Of a stretch of DNA of 64,000 nucleotides, positions 13,276 through 24,222 are shown piece after piece. Every line of letters begins with the position of its first letter. Position 1 is the first letter of the stretch. The position numbers and the translations under genes are program-made. Under the pieces are notes generated by a model. The model saw nothing but the letters and a program-made list of their open reading frames with translations, was not told the DNA's origin and did no database searches. Source of the stretch: Dermanyssus gallinae (Eukaryota; Arthropoda; Arachnida; Mesostigmata; Dermanyssidae); assembly GCA_003439945.1 (NCBI GenBank), contig QVRM01000434.1, positions 110,582 to 174,581 of the forward strand. Reading direction: 5' to 3'.

Positions 13276-14856
13276 CACGATCGAACAGCCAGACACGAAT
13301 CCTTTTCGCGGAAACTGAATATGGTCAAGCTTATGGAACGCGCTCACGAGGTGCTCCCAGTGTCTCCCGTGGTGAACACAGACGGGTATGCGCAACAGCT
13401 CACCGAGATTCTACAGGCGTGCGCACTACCGCCTCTCGAAAGAAGGAACAAGAAGCACAGGCCATGGTTTGACCACCACTGCCGTCTCGCCCGGAGGGCG
13501 CAAATTGGCTTCAGGCTTCTCGCAGAGGAGCAACCGGCATTTCGCGCGCTGGCCTCAGTCTTCAGGACGATCTGCCGGAAGACGCACGAAATGCAGCGGA
13601 AGAAGTATCATGAGCTCTTGGAAAACCGGCTGATCGCCGAGGCAGAGAGCCAGCTATACAAATGGCTATCAAACTGTTCCAGGACAGCGGCCTGCCCGAT
13701 AAGCTCTGCTTCCCTCATCGATCACTTCTCGGACATGTTCGCGTCGTCTGACACAATACCTCGCGCGGTATTCCATACTTTGCTGCCGTGTGGGATAAGG
13801 ACACTGAAGGGGGTCGTGATATTCTTGAGAGGGAGTTCACAGTCCCAGAGCTAATGCAGGGCCTGGATAGCTTACGAAACAAAAAAGCGGCCGGTCCCGA
13901 CAATGTCTGCAACGAGCACCTAAAGAACGGCTTTGTGTTGGCACCGTGCTGGACAGCCCTATTCAACGAATGCTTGCGCGCTGGGACTCTTCCAACTCAA
14001 TGGAGAGACGCCACCCTACTCGTAATCCCCAAAGGCAAGGGCGACCCGACAGCCCCCTCGTCATTGCGAGGCATTGCGAGGCATTGTCAAAAGCTTTCCA
14101 TATTTGGGGGTGATTTTCTCTGTCACCGGTACTTGCTTCTCCGCGCACATATCTGAGAGGTGCAGGAAGGCACTGGCGGCGGCATGGGCGATCAAATCTC
14201 CGAACAGACTATCGCTGAAGACGGCACTCAGACTGTTCGAACTCAAGATAGCTCCGATCGCGACCTATGGGGTGAGAGTCACCTGGGACCACCTCACGGC
14301 AGAGAACCTCGAACAATTAAACCGCGTCAAGGCCTCCTTCCTTAAACGAGCTCTGGGTCTACATCTGACGGCTCGGAACCGCTACGTATATCTCCTCGCG
14401 GACACGCCGCTGCTCTCTGAGGACCTGCAACGTCGCTTCAATCTACCCGTGACGAAGGCCTTTCTTGCAAACCGCAGGGTTTGGGAGGACAAAGTGGCGG
14501 ACATTGACGTAAAGTTCCTTAACACGGGGGCAATGAGGAATAGTGGGTGAAAAGCAACACATAGGCTAAACAGACATGTTGTGACCCGATTCGCCGTTCA
14601 TGGTTTTCACCACAAGCTCTGTGTGGAGCGGGGTTTCCATGACCCTTGCGATAGTTGTAAATGCTCTAGATGTGGGAGTTTTTGTGATAGATACCACGCG
14701 GCTAACTGCCCCCTAGTACAATCGCTGGGAAGCCTGGCAAGCTGACTTGGCTGAAATGTTTTTATTCCTGAAATGACTAGTCTTGTGTTGTTACCCTTGT
14801 ATAAGTACATAGATTTTGTTTGCTACCTACAGAGGTGAATAAATGAAATTGATTGA
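13276..14856 (+). mobile_element. Non-LTR retrotransposon copy with RT core deleted, target-site duplication present
   Basis: It is flanked by the exact 13-bp repeat TTGTATTCACTGC at 13,263-13,275 and 14,857-14,869. The left half (13,321-14,080, two frames) encodes the pre-RT region (HRPWFDHHCRLARRAQIGF, then AAGPDN...LPTQWRDATLLVIPKGKGDP). At about 14,090 the sequence jumps to the post-catalytic region (YLGVIFSVTG), which runs open to 14,550 and decays in the Cys-rich C-terminus to about 14,740. The whole YADD palm is therefore missing. The 3' end is GGTGAATAAATG followed by an ATTG-like tail. Clade not assigned; the pre-RT block fits the jockey/I/R1 supergroup. Confidence 0.9.
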
Positions 14857-14976
14857 TTGTATTCACTGCTATGGTTGCTGCGGCAATACTGTCAAATAAA
14901 GCTAGTAAACTGCGTATGGGCTAAAAATTCGGGGCTGTGCGCCATAATGTGCAGCACATGAATGCATGACACTTAC

Positions 14977-15196
14977 CAGTGAGCGATTGATCGCCGGTAT
15001 GATATCGCCGTAGAAGAGGCCGGCCCGGTGGGCGATCGAGCTCGGCCAAACCTTCGTGACGAAGCCCACCGTTCCGTCGAGGCTCTGCAGAAAACGCATC
15101 GAGAAGCCGTAGTGGACCCGTTTACATACCGTACGCGGCAGTGTCATGTCCACAGACTCGCACAGACCCGCCGGACTAAGTCTCCCGAAGCGAGAT
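14977..15196 (-). CDS. MAST-like kinase, PDZ-domain exon (N-terminal part of PDZ)
   Basis: A 220-bp minus-strand exon between an acceptor (TTGCAG at 15,197-15,202) and a good donor (CTG|GTAAGT below 14,977). It encodes about 73 residues. The first 25 are a linker; the rest matches the first half of a PDZ domain: carboxylate-binding loop as YGFSMRF, then GTVGFVTKVWPSS, HRAGLFYGDIIPAIN. PDZ domains bind C-terminal peptides, and in MAST kinases one follows the kinase domain. The exon starts with one base that completes the two bases left by 23,519-23,846, and it ends in phase 0. The second half of the PDZ should lie further left and was not found. An (AT)n array begins about 45 bp upstream of the acceptor. 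The strand and frame agree with the kinase exons, which makes chance unlikely. Confidence 0.82.
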
Positions 15197-15236
15197 CTGC
15201 AAGTTACTGCGAGCTCACTTACATGCGACTTTACGC

Positions 15237-15240
<4 letters not shown>

Positions 15241-15275
<35 letters not shown>
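15241..15275. repeat. (AT)n microsatellite next to PDZ exon
   Basis: About 35 bp of AT repeat in the intron, roughly 45 bp before the acceptor of the PDZ exon in transcript direction. Confidence 0.95.
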
Positions 15276-15276
<1 letters not shown>

Positions 15277-15519
15277 TAGGTGGGCTACCCTTGTAGCATG
15301 GAATACAGAGAGAAGGACCACGTACCTTTTAGAGTTCAGTAAAGCCCCTGGAAGCTCAACACATCTAGTCCAACAATCCGCAATAGCCGCTATATACCAC
15401 GAGCAAAATAATCCGACTCTTTAGACCTTAAATACTTGTCTCCGGTGCACGACACATTTGCTGTTGCTCTGATATCTCTTCACGGAGAGATATTTAGGTT
15501 ACTAAACAGATAAGTTAGT

Positions 15520-15850
15520 CGCACGGGGCCTGGTCCGGAGTGTATGGGGGACGCTGTAATGGCATTATGCGTTCCTTCAGCTGGCCCAAGAGTTTTGCGT
15601 AGTATTCCCTAGTTATCGCTATTCTTGTGGAAAGGTAGTTCATTAGTAGGATACCTTTTGCATCCAAAAAAAAACGGTCGCCAAAACTGCTTCAGTGTAG
15701 ATTTACCCTTTTATTCTGGTTAGAGGCACCTCGCCGCGTACAGTGCACTCCTTGGTGGCACCGTCCCGTGCCGCAGGTAGTGGTGAATCCAGGTTTCATT
15801 GGCGGTTACCAATGAGTCTAAAAAGAATCCTGCGTCTCAAAAGTCCCAAA
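15520..15850 (-). pseudogene. mariner-family transposase relic
   Basis: On the minus strand, pieces of a mariner transposase can be read: TANETWIHHYLRHGT (first catalytic region, where D of the usual GDETW is replaced by N), then LDAKGILLMNYLSTRIAIT and EYYAKLLGQLKERI, ending near PPYTPDQAPCD. These correspond in order to the DETWxH, WDxKGxxLxDYL, YYxxLLxxL and SPDLAPxD landmarks of the family. Frameshifts and substitutions make it non-functional. Terminal inverted repeats were not identified. Confidence 0.75.
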
Positions 15851-16199
15851 TTACTTCCCGACATTGACAAGCGTGTCCGTTTTCTTTTATTTCTTTAACT
15901 GCTAGCTCGTGTTGTTGCCATTTTCATTTTTCTTTCAATTATTGCTGATGCAATATTTAATATAATGCACCATTTCTAAGGCCATCTCGTCCGCTCTACA
16001 GCCCAGCTTCAATTGGCGATCAGTCATCACAATTTTGTAGACTTCTAGCACAGCGTCTTCATTCGAAGGTGTCTTAAGCTGTCCATAACGTATTGCACCC
16101 TCAGTGACAATGTTATCTCTTTTACATGAGGCAATCCATTTGGTAATGATACTGCGCGCCGGTGCATCCGTTTTGTAAACTGCATTTAATTTGGCTTAA

Positions 16200-17850
<1,651 letters not shown>

Positions 17851-17879
17851 GGAATCATCGCACTAACCTTCCTGATGAG

Positions 17880-18015
17880 CGCAGTAAAAACTTTTGGTAG
17901 ACATTCTGTAGAACACCAATCGCTTACCTACGGGTTGTGGGCGTGAGATGTACCCAAGTCTCATAACCTGTGACGAATCTCGATAATAAGGAAGACCAGC
18001 TCTCTTCGAATGGTG
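17880..18015 (-). pseudogene. mariner-type transposase fragment
   Basis: The minus strand reads LLSRFVTGYETWVHLTP, which matches the FLxRIVTGDETWVHxxxP landmark around the first catalytic Asp of mariner transposases. Here the Asp is Tyr. The matching stretch is short and the rest is not recognisable. Confidence 0.6.
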
Positions 18016-18246
18016 GAATCAGAAATTTTCATATGGGCGTCACTCCCAGTGGTTGATCAAAGCTCTTAAAAACACTAGTGTGCACTTAGGTCTGGATTAA
18101 TTTTGTAAAGGAAAGAACAGCACGTGGCAGGTTTTTTTGCGCTGCTGACGTGACGTTGTTGTGCACGTTATTTTCTTACGCCGCTGTCTGTGGGTGAATC
18201 GAACCGAACGTTCTATTCAGACACCAACATGAATAATAATAATAAT

Positions 18247-18640
18247 GCTTAGTATGGGATGCTACAGTGTCCTGTACAGTGGCTCCCTCCTATATACGCC
18301 ACAGTTCACCAGAAGCGGGATGGGTTGCCGAGCGCGCAGAAAATGGGAAAAGCAAGTACCAAGAACTGGAGACGGGTTACATCGTAGTGCCAATATCTAT
18401 AGAAACAATGGGTCTGGTAAGCAAGGGAACCAAGATATTTATCAGTGAGCTGGGCCAACGAATTACAGATCTTACAGACAATTGGCGCAAAGGCAAGTTT
18501 CTACGGCAACTGCTGTTGCTTGCAGTGTGTCGAGGAAACGCCGGCTGTATTGTCGGTTCCATGGAATAATAATTAGGAGCTAGGAGAAGACAAGGAGTAC
18601 ACGTTCACACCTCGCAATTGAAACATTTAAACAATGTTAA
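18247..18640 (+). mobile_element. 3' end of an R2-group (RLE) retrotransposon inserted in (AAT)n
   Basis: Directly after five AAT units (about 18,231-18,246) comes a frame (18,267-18,569) encoding a C-terminal tail: KYQELETGYIVVPISIETMG...KFLRQLLLL...CRGNAGCIVG. The same pattern (VVMAFGLES..., FLRQRVSLELERGNAKILLSG) ends the full element at 29,403-32,423. About 65 bp of 3' untranslated sequence then runs into a long (AAT)n at 18,644-18,738. The fragment therefore sits between AAT repeats on both sides. It is heavily 5'-truncated. Confidence 0.75.
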
Positions 18641-18642
18641 TA

Positions 18643-18643
<1 letters not shown>

Positions 18644-18738
<95 letters not shown>
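18644..18738. repeat. (AAT)n microsatellite, about 95 bp
   Basis: A pure trinucleotide run of more than 30 units. Poly-Asn and poly-Tyr frames across it are artefacts. It follows the 3' end of the R2-group fragment. Confidence 0.97.
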
Positions 18739-18969
18739 CCGAAGAGCTTTCAAGAAGACCTATATAGCATCCATGGCGGGACCAAGAGACTGAGCAACTA
18801 CCAGCAAAGTAAGGCTTAATTAACGCACTAACTACCTTCATATCGACAAAATCTACTTGCATTACAGCTTCGTCGTGAATGGTTTTTCTAGGCAGATGCC
18901 ATCCTGAGCTGTCTAAAGGTGAAACGCAGCTTCCATTGTGGACGCAATAAGCTGAGCTGGTCAATATTA

Positions 18970-19372
18970 AAAGTTCGCCATACGTTCACACCTCTGTTAT
19001 AATAATTGAACAAGAATAACGTTAACGATAACAATACTAATGCTAATAATCTTTTTTTTTAAAGAGGATTTATTATTAATAGCCTTCATATGTACAAGTA
19101 TGACAGTTACCAACATATTAATTAAATAATATTTACTGTTTATATTAGAATCACATTCATCACTAAGCAACATCTTGGCGTTGCCTGTCTGTAGTTCCAA
19201 CGACACCCGCTGTGGGAGAAACGACGCAATCGATCCTGGCGCAGCTGTGGCCTCAAAAAGCTTCTACTCAAGCTCAGTTTGAGTGTATTCTTGACCCCCA
19301 AACGTCAGATGACTTGTGGCCGAACGCCACTACAACATAGTCTTCAAGAAGATCTTTGCGTTTAGACGCCGT
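18970..19372 (-). mobile_element. 3' fragment of the 29,403-32,423 R2-group family, minus strand
   Basis: Read on the minus strand from about 19,372, the frames give DYVVVAFGHKSSDVWG-like sequence, KLFEATAAPGS, then RVSLELQTGNAKMLLS. These align block for block with the last 60 residues of the element at 29,403-32,423 (KKLFEATAEPRS, RVSLELERGNAKILLS). It carries frameshifts and a stop. An (AT)n array at 19,375-19,404 abuts the 5' break. The 3' boundary is uncertain. Confidence 0.75.
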
Positions 19373-19374
19373 AA

Positions 19375-19408
<34 letters not shown>

Positions 19409-19476
19409 CTTATTTATTTTGTTATTAAATGATTGCCAACCATTGGTAAATGTACAGATTGAGCGTCTTACATATA

Positions 19477-19477
<1 letters not shown>

Positions 19478-19543
<66 letters not shown>

Positions 19544-19559
19544 TATATATATATATATA
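19478..19559. repeat. (AT)n microsatellite, about 80 bp
   Basis: Near-pure AT run with one TTAAAT interruption near its right end. Confidence 0.95.
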
Positions 19560-20886
19560 GTAGGAACAATAGTAATAATCAATGGTGATTGTTAAGCTAA
19601 ACCATGGGCCAGTCAAGCAAGTACCGTGATAGATGGGAAGCATTCATATTACTAGTTGTGGTTTGACTTGCGTGACGCGTGGAAAATCGACAATTCAAAA
19701 CTTGGCTAGATTGTCTTATTCAGCTGTTTGACTCCACTGTAATTACCGCAAGGCCAGCACATAGGTAGCTAGTGTTTCTAGAGCGCAGTCTTCCTAGAAT
19801 GCACTGAGCACCTGGCGACGAGTCAATGACACCGAAAAAACGAGGTGTAAGCTCCATATATATTTGTTTTAAACGCAAATGCATGAGACTCATTGAGACT
19901 CACATGAACAAAATAAAAAAATTAAGACAACTTCTCAATTTACGCCACTGTAATTCCTTTTAACTTTGCGCCTGCATCGTCGGGCCATGTAGATTATACT
20001 TACAATGTGCTGCGCTTTGCGCTTCCTCGTTTTCTGCAAATGGCATAGTCGAGACATTTCTCTGTCAGTGTCCACCATTAAGTAAAATCAATATAACACG
20101 TTTAAGTCTCATAATTAAATTTAAATAAATACTACGGCCACTGATCATATAAGAGTCCATGGAGTCTGTTTTTAAGGCAATGGGTATGACTGGCTCCGTG
20201 TAGAAAGTCTATGCATCAACCTAAGCGCGTAATAAAGTATGGGTTTATAGTGGTATAGAACATACCCTTGCAACTAGGCCCGTTAAGCCAAAATTAGTAA
20301 GTCTAAAAAGTAAATTACATCAAATAATAGTAGTAATAATAACAATAGCACAAACAAGTGTTGTCGTTAATGTATTATTAATGGTTGCTTAGAGGTCCTT
20401 GATGCTGAGGCGTAGGAACTCTGAGGATTGTCTCCTCACGACAAACCTCATCTACTTGCCAACAGCTTAAAGCATATCGTGCGTATGAGACCAGTAAGTA
20501 CATTTTAGGTTAGCCTTTGACTGCCACTTTGGATGTAATGTGTTGGAAAAGGACGGAGATACATACTCAGACAGCCTGTCTACAGGCATAGATGTTCTCC
20601 AAAGAAGGAGAAGCCCTGCTTGTCTAGGCCATGTCTGTCAGTCCCAAATTTTTTTTTGCGGCAGGGCGTTTAAAATGCGAAAAAATTAAAGAAGCAGGCC
20701 ATTGCAACGCTCCACTAGAAACAAAAATTCAAGGCTCCAGCCTAATTCTCTTCTATAGACGCAATTACAGTTAATTGTGTGATATTTGTAAAATCCTCTA
20801 ATCTCAAAATCGAAGTACTTCTCCGCTCAATGTTTACCACCCCCAAACTTTATCAGCCAAAATAATCTTGAGCGAGCGGATGGCAA

Positions 20887-20939
20887 CCCGGAATTAATTA
20901 CTTCCTGGTGCAAACCCCAGGGAGTAATGAATTCCGGGC
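20887..20939. repeat. Inverted repeat, 22-bp arms
   Basis: Left arm starts CCCGGAATTAATTACTTCC and the right arm ends GAATTCCGGG; about 20 of 22 positions pair around a loop of roughly 8 nt. Confidence 0.75.
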
Positions 20940-21352
20940 AAATATTTAACTCGTCTAAGGGTTATTGTCGCTGGCAATAAATGTCCATGTTAGTCATATT
21001 ATTTTGTCCTAGAAGTTCTAAGTTTACTTTTTAGTTTATTGTATATCGCATATATGTAACTGCCTGGACTAACATTCGCGCACTGAACCAGAATATTTGT
21101 AGAACTTGCAAGAACAAGGACGACAACGACCCCTTGCACCATAGAATAACCGCGTTTCTCCATAAAGAATCGAATTATTTAAATACAGACGTTGGCTGTA
21201 ATGGGTGTGCAGTAAAATGCACACGACACTGGCACTCAATTCTAGTTTTACCGGACAGAATCCCGCCATGCATCCTTAAATAGCTAACTTCCTAAATTGC
21301 CCTACCCTTCCGATCGTTTGAAGCTGTTCCTCTTCCGCAATTCTCGATTTGA

Positions 21353-21481
21353 TGGAGGAAATGAAGACACAACTGGTGACCTTTAGTGGGCTCTAGACCC
21401 ACACTACCGGCGCACAAATGCAGACAAGTTTCGTGAAGTGGTGTCCGTAAGTGCGTACCAGTTATTCCTCTAGAAAAACAC
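21353..21481 (+). mobile_element. R1-type retrotransposon 3' tail only
   Basis: It contains the block shared by other R1-type copies: TTTAGTGGG, a short spacer, CCCACACTACCG, then ACCAGTTATTCCTC followed by an A-rich end. Equivalent blocks end the copies at 9,125-9,234, 25,726-25,815 and 38,628-38,700. No coding sequence is attached, so this is an extreme 5' truncation. Its 5' limit is approximate. Confidence 0.7.
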
Positions 21482-21653
21482 ATTCTAATTCAATCACGTA
21501 CCTGGGTTATGAGAAACTAATCTACACAGCTTAAAAATGACTCCAAGCGTGCGGAAAATCTTTGCCGAGAATTGAATAATAAGCTAGAAGTTGGACCATG
21601 AGCTCTGAAGTGACAACCGCTGAAGTATCTCCGGTCGCGGAAGGTCCTCCTCT

Positions 21654-21701
21654 AGCATCAAAAGTCTCCTGGATCTCGACTCCAAGAGACTTTTGATGCT
21701 A
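21654..21701. repeat. Perfect inverted repeat, 15-bp arms
   Basis: AGCATCAAAAGTCTC and GAGACTTTTGATGCT flank an approximately 17-nt loop. It could form a stable hairpin. It lies in an intron of the MAST-like gene and no neighbouring element explains it. Confidence 0.85.
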
Positions 21702-22429
21702 TCCATCGTTCCAGTCTCCAAACAGTCGGATTCTTAAACCGTTTCGGTTTTTTTTATTGTTCCGATTTATTTTAGTGCACTCACTCTTTTTGCCAAACAA
21801 TTTGTTTCAAAGCCGAGAATAAAGCTACGGCTTATCTTGTAGCGGCCTTTTTTGAGCTGAACTGAGAGAGATTCCTGCCTGGAAGACCTTGCAGCCATTC
21901 AAAAATCATGGATGTAGGAAAGGCCCTATAATTAATGGCACGAATTTTGCAAAGTGTTGTATGCAATGCGCAATTTTTTATGGTCAGTTCACCCGTGACT
22001 GTAAAGATAAACTATAACTGGAAAAGTTTAATGTTGGATTCCGGATTGCTTTTAGTATCCGAACTTTTTAGTCTGCTGAATGGATGACGTCTTAAAGAGA
22101 ATACTTCTTCTAGCAGTTGGATTTCAGAATGTTATCGATCAATGCCTGCGTCTATGTGCGATTTCTGTAGGCATAGCGCAGCAGATCCCGCATTTGCGCC
22201 TCATAACTGGATGACTCCTTTTACGCGACTTCCTCTCAACGGTCAAATACAGTTTTAAATTACCGCCGCGCTTGGGTAATCACTCAAACCCAGCAACGGT
22301 CATGCCTAACCATGAATCCTTGGCACGAACTGAGCACAGAGCCTATGATGAATGTTGACCACTGCTGAACCAGCTAAATATTTATAATAATAATAATAGT
22401 ATTTATTTCTATAACCATAGTCGTCCTGG

Positions 22430-22476
<47 letters not shown>

Positions 22477-22480
22477 CGAC
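21702..22480. other. No gene seen
   Basis: Intronic; a short (AAT)n near 22,384-22,397 and an (AT)n at 22,434-22,473 precede a mariner relic. Nothing else was recognised. Confidence 0.5.
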
Positions 22481-22489
22481 AAAATGGCA

Positions 22490-23150
22490 TTCGTCCGGTT
22501 AATGTTTTACCAGAATCTGTAGATCATATTCAACCGGTGAGAACTTCCGAGTTTGTGAAACGTGCTGAGGAAGCGCCATTTACTAGGCGAAAGTTACGGC
22601 ACAATGCGCCGGGCGTTTTCGGTTCTTCCCAGATTCGTTTTTTCTACGGTGGACGCTAAATGGCCGCTGGCTCATCCACTGCTCTGTGAAGATGCCTGTC
22701 ACAGAAGCGACCAAGTTTTCGGCCGGGGTCCAAGCACTAGCTCTGGATTAAGTCAAATAAGGGAGAGGTTATGCCTCCACGCTGCTTTGAAAGGGTGAAA
22801 TGATCACAGCCGGGGGTCTACCAACCAGTTCTGATATGTCTATTGTGAAGCCGTGGATTGACCGCGTGCCGAACGGGAGGCCGTACGTATTTCAGCAAGA
22901 CAACGCGCCCGCTCACACGAGCAATTTGGTGCACGACTGGTTAGACGACAATCGGCATATGAAACGGCTTTTGGACACCAAACAATCCAAATTTAGATCC
23001 TCCTGTGGATTTCTTTGTGTAGGGCGTAGCATTGAGCAAGTCTCGTTAACAAGTCTTTATAGCCTAACATTTCATTGTTGCGCACTGTCATTTTGTCAGC
23101 TGTCGAAACTATCCTGGGAACGAACACAACGAGTCCAATTCTAGGTGCCC
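22490..23150 (+). pseudogene. mariner/Tc1-type transposase relic
   Basis: Plus-strand fragments in shifting frames. GEVMPPRCFE lies near 22,770. The 22,800-23,144 frame has IVKPWIDRV, VFQQDNAPAHTS (catalytic Asp block near 22,890) and WLDDN. Read in another frame, NPNLDPPVDFF holds the third acidic position, followed by an in-frame TAG where family members have Trp. The order of landmarks is typical of the Tc1/mariner superfamily, which cuts and pastes at TA. Several stops and frameshifts make it inactive. No terminal inverted repeats were identified. Confidence 0.82.
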
Positions 23151-23235
23151 TAGAAGCAGAAACATGCCAAGTTTACTACAGACCACAGTTTGTCTAGCGC
23201 CGTCTAGCTAACCGTATTTAGCAAAAAAAAATATT

Positions 23236-23410
23236 TTGGGGCTGTCTCTCAGCCAAGATTTAACGTCCATTGGACTGCTTTGCGCATTTATGTTTCACAG
23301 ACGGACTACCCCCATAAATACAAATGTGGGCAACGGTGGAGCTCGAACCCGCGCACCTATCTAGTGTCTCCTCCGATCGCGAGGCGCATGCCACCACGCC
23401 ACCAGGCTCA
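23236..23410 (-). mobile_element. tRNA-derived SINE, copy 1
   Basis: On the minus strand it begins with a tRNA-like head (GCCTGGTGGC, A-box-like) and a good B box (GGGTTCGAGCTCC), then ACATTTGTATTTATGGGG and a conserved body (TTAAATCTTGG) ending in a short T-rich tail. Three other copies share the same order of blocks. SINEs are transcribed by RNA polymerase III and move with the machinery of autonomous elements. Confidence 0.8.
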
Positions 23411-23445
23411 ACAACCGTATTTAGCTAGCGCACTCTATACATCAC

Positions 23446-23497
23446 CATATATATATATGTATATATATATGCATATATATATATATATATATATGTA
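23446..23497. repeat. (AT)n microsatellite beside linker exon
   Basis: Compound AT array whose right edge is about 22 bp beyond the donor of the exon at 23,519-23,846. Confidence 0.93.
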
Positions 23498-23518
23498 TTA
23501 TATGGCGACACTCCGTAC

Positions 23519-23846
23519 TTGTCATCGGTGTCCTCGGTGGAGGGGCTCGAGCTGGGGTCTTTCGCCGGCCCGCGACCTCGGAGCTCGGTCGCGCCGCCGG
23601 TCACTGCGCCCGGCTGCGTGACGGTGCTCCGTGTCGTCTGATTGGGAGCGGTGGAGACGGTTGACGCGGCCACCGTCACCGTGTTCTGGCTGCTGGCGGC
23701 GCTGTAGTCGAGCAGCGACAGCTCGGGCGAGTTCGTCGACGGCGGCTCGGGCAGACCCTTGGTGCGTTTGGCTACCGCGCAGGCGAACTCGCGCGACACG
23801 TACGTCATCAGCGGCCGATGCGCCATCGCCACGTCTTCACACTCCT
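23519..23846 (-). CDS. MAST-like kinase, Ser/Thr-rich linker exon
   Basis: A 328-bp minus-strand exon, entirely open. It starts after TCGTCAG at 23,847 and ends at AA|GTACGG. It takes two bases to complete the codon begun by 25,930-26,073 and leaves two bases completed by the PDZ exon, so its phase fits both neighbours. The product starts ECEDVAMAHRPLMTYVSREF, then becomes low-complexity Ser, Thr, Pro and Ala with ELRGRGPAKDPSSS and an acidic STEDTDD end. This is expected between the kinase and PDZ domains of MAST proteins. Composition is GC-rich against an AT-rich surround, which supports real coding. The opening part may be the AGC C-terminal tail, but I cannot mark a hydrophobic motif with confidence. 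Confidence 0.8.
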
Positions 23847-24030
23847 CTGACGACCAACACGCCGGAAACGCGACGGGCAACGCGACAAAACAAATACGAT
23901 GATTAACACTACAGCAATCGACTCGTATCATCAGCATCATCGTCATCGTCATCATCATCATCAGCACCGCCCATCACCACATGATACGTCCTGATTCGTG
24001 AGCGTCAAGTGACAATTGTTACTGATGTTG

Positions 24031-24186
24031 TTGTATATATATATATATATATATATATATTTAAACCCACTCTATACGAGATAGAATAATATTTCCAGTG
24101 CACGCCTTCTCAGGGACAATTGTATCAGTATTCTAAATAAAGTGAACTCTTCGTATCCATAAAAAAATATATATATATATATATAT
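24031..24186 (+). mobile_element. 3' end of the two-ORF R2-group family, between AT arrays
   Basis: AACCCACTCTATACGAGATAG at 24,065 and the following 80 bp (ATTTCCAGTGCACGCCTTCTC, GGGACAATTGT) match the 3' end of the element at 46.2-50.7 kb (50,641-50,705). It is flanked by (AT)n at 24,031-24,060 and 24,167-24,186. Only untranslated sequence is present. Confidence 0.72.
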
Positions 24187-24222
24187 ACCTACAGCTAGGT
24201 TGCAAGCACGACCTGTTTTACT

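Larger units (their letters stand above)
19405..21350. other. No gene seen; AT array and one hairpin
   Basis: Intronic position in the MAST-like gene. It holds a long (AT)n at 19,478-19,559 and an imperfect inverted repeat at 20,887-20,939. No coding block was recognised on either strand. Confidence 0.55.

Noticed and set aside
18605..18964. Poly-Asn / poly-Tyr protein
   Set aside because: It is the (AAT)n microsatellite read in two frames.
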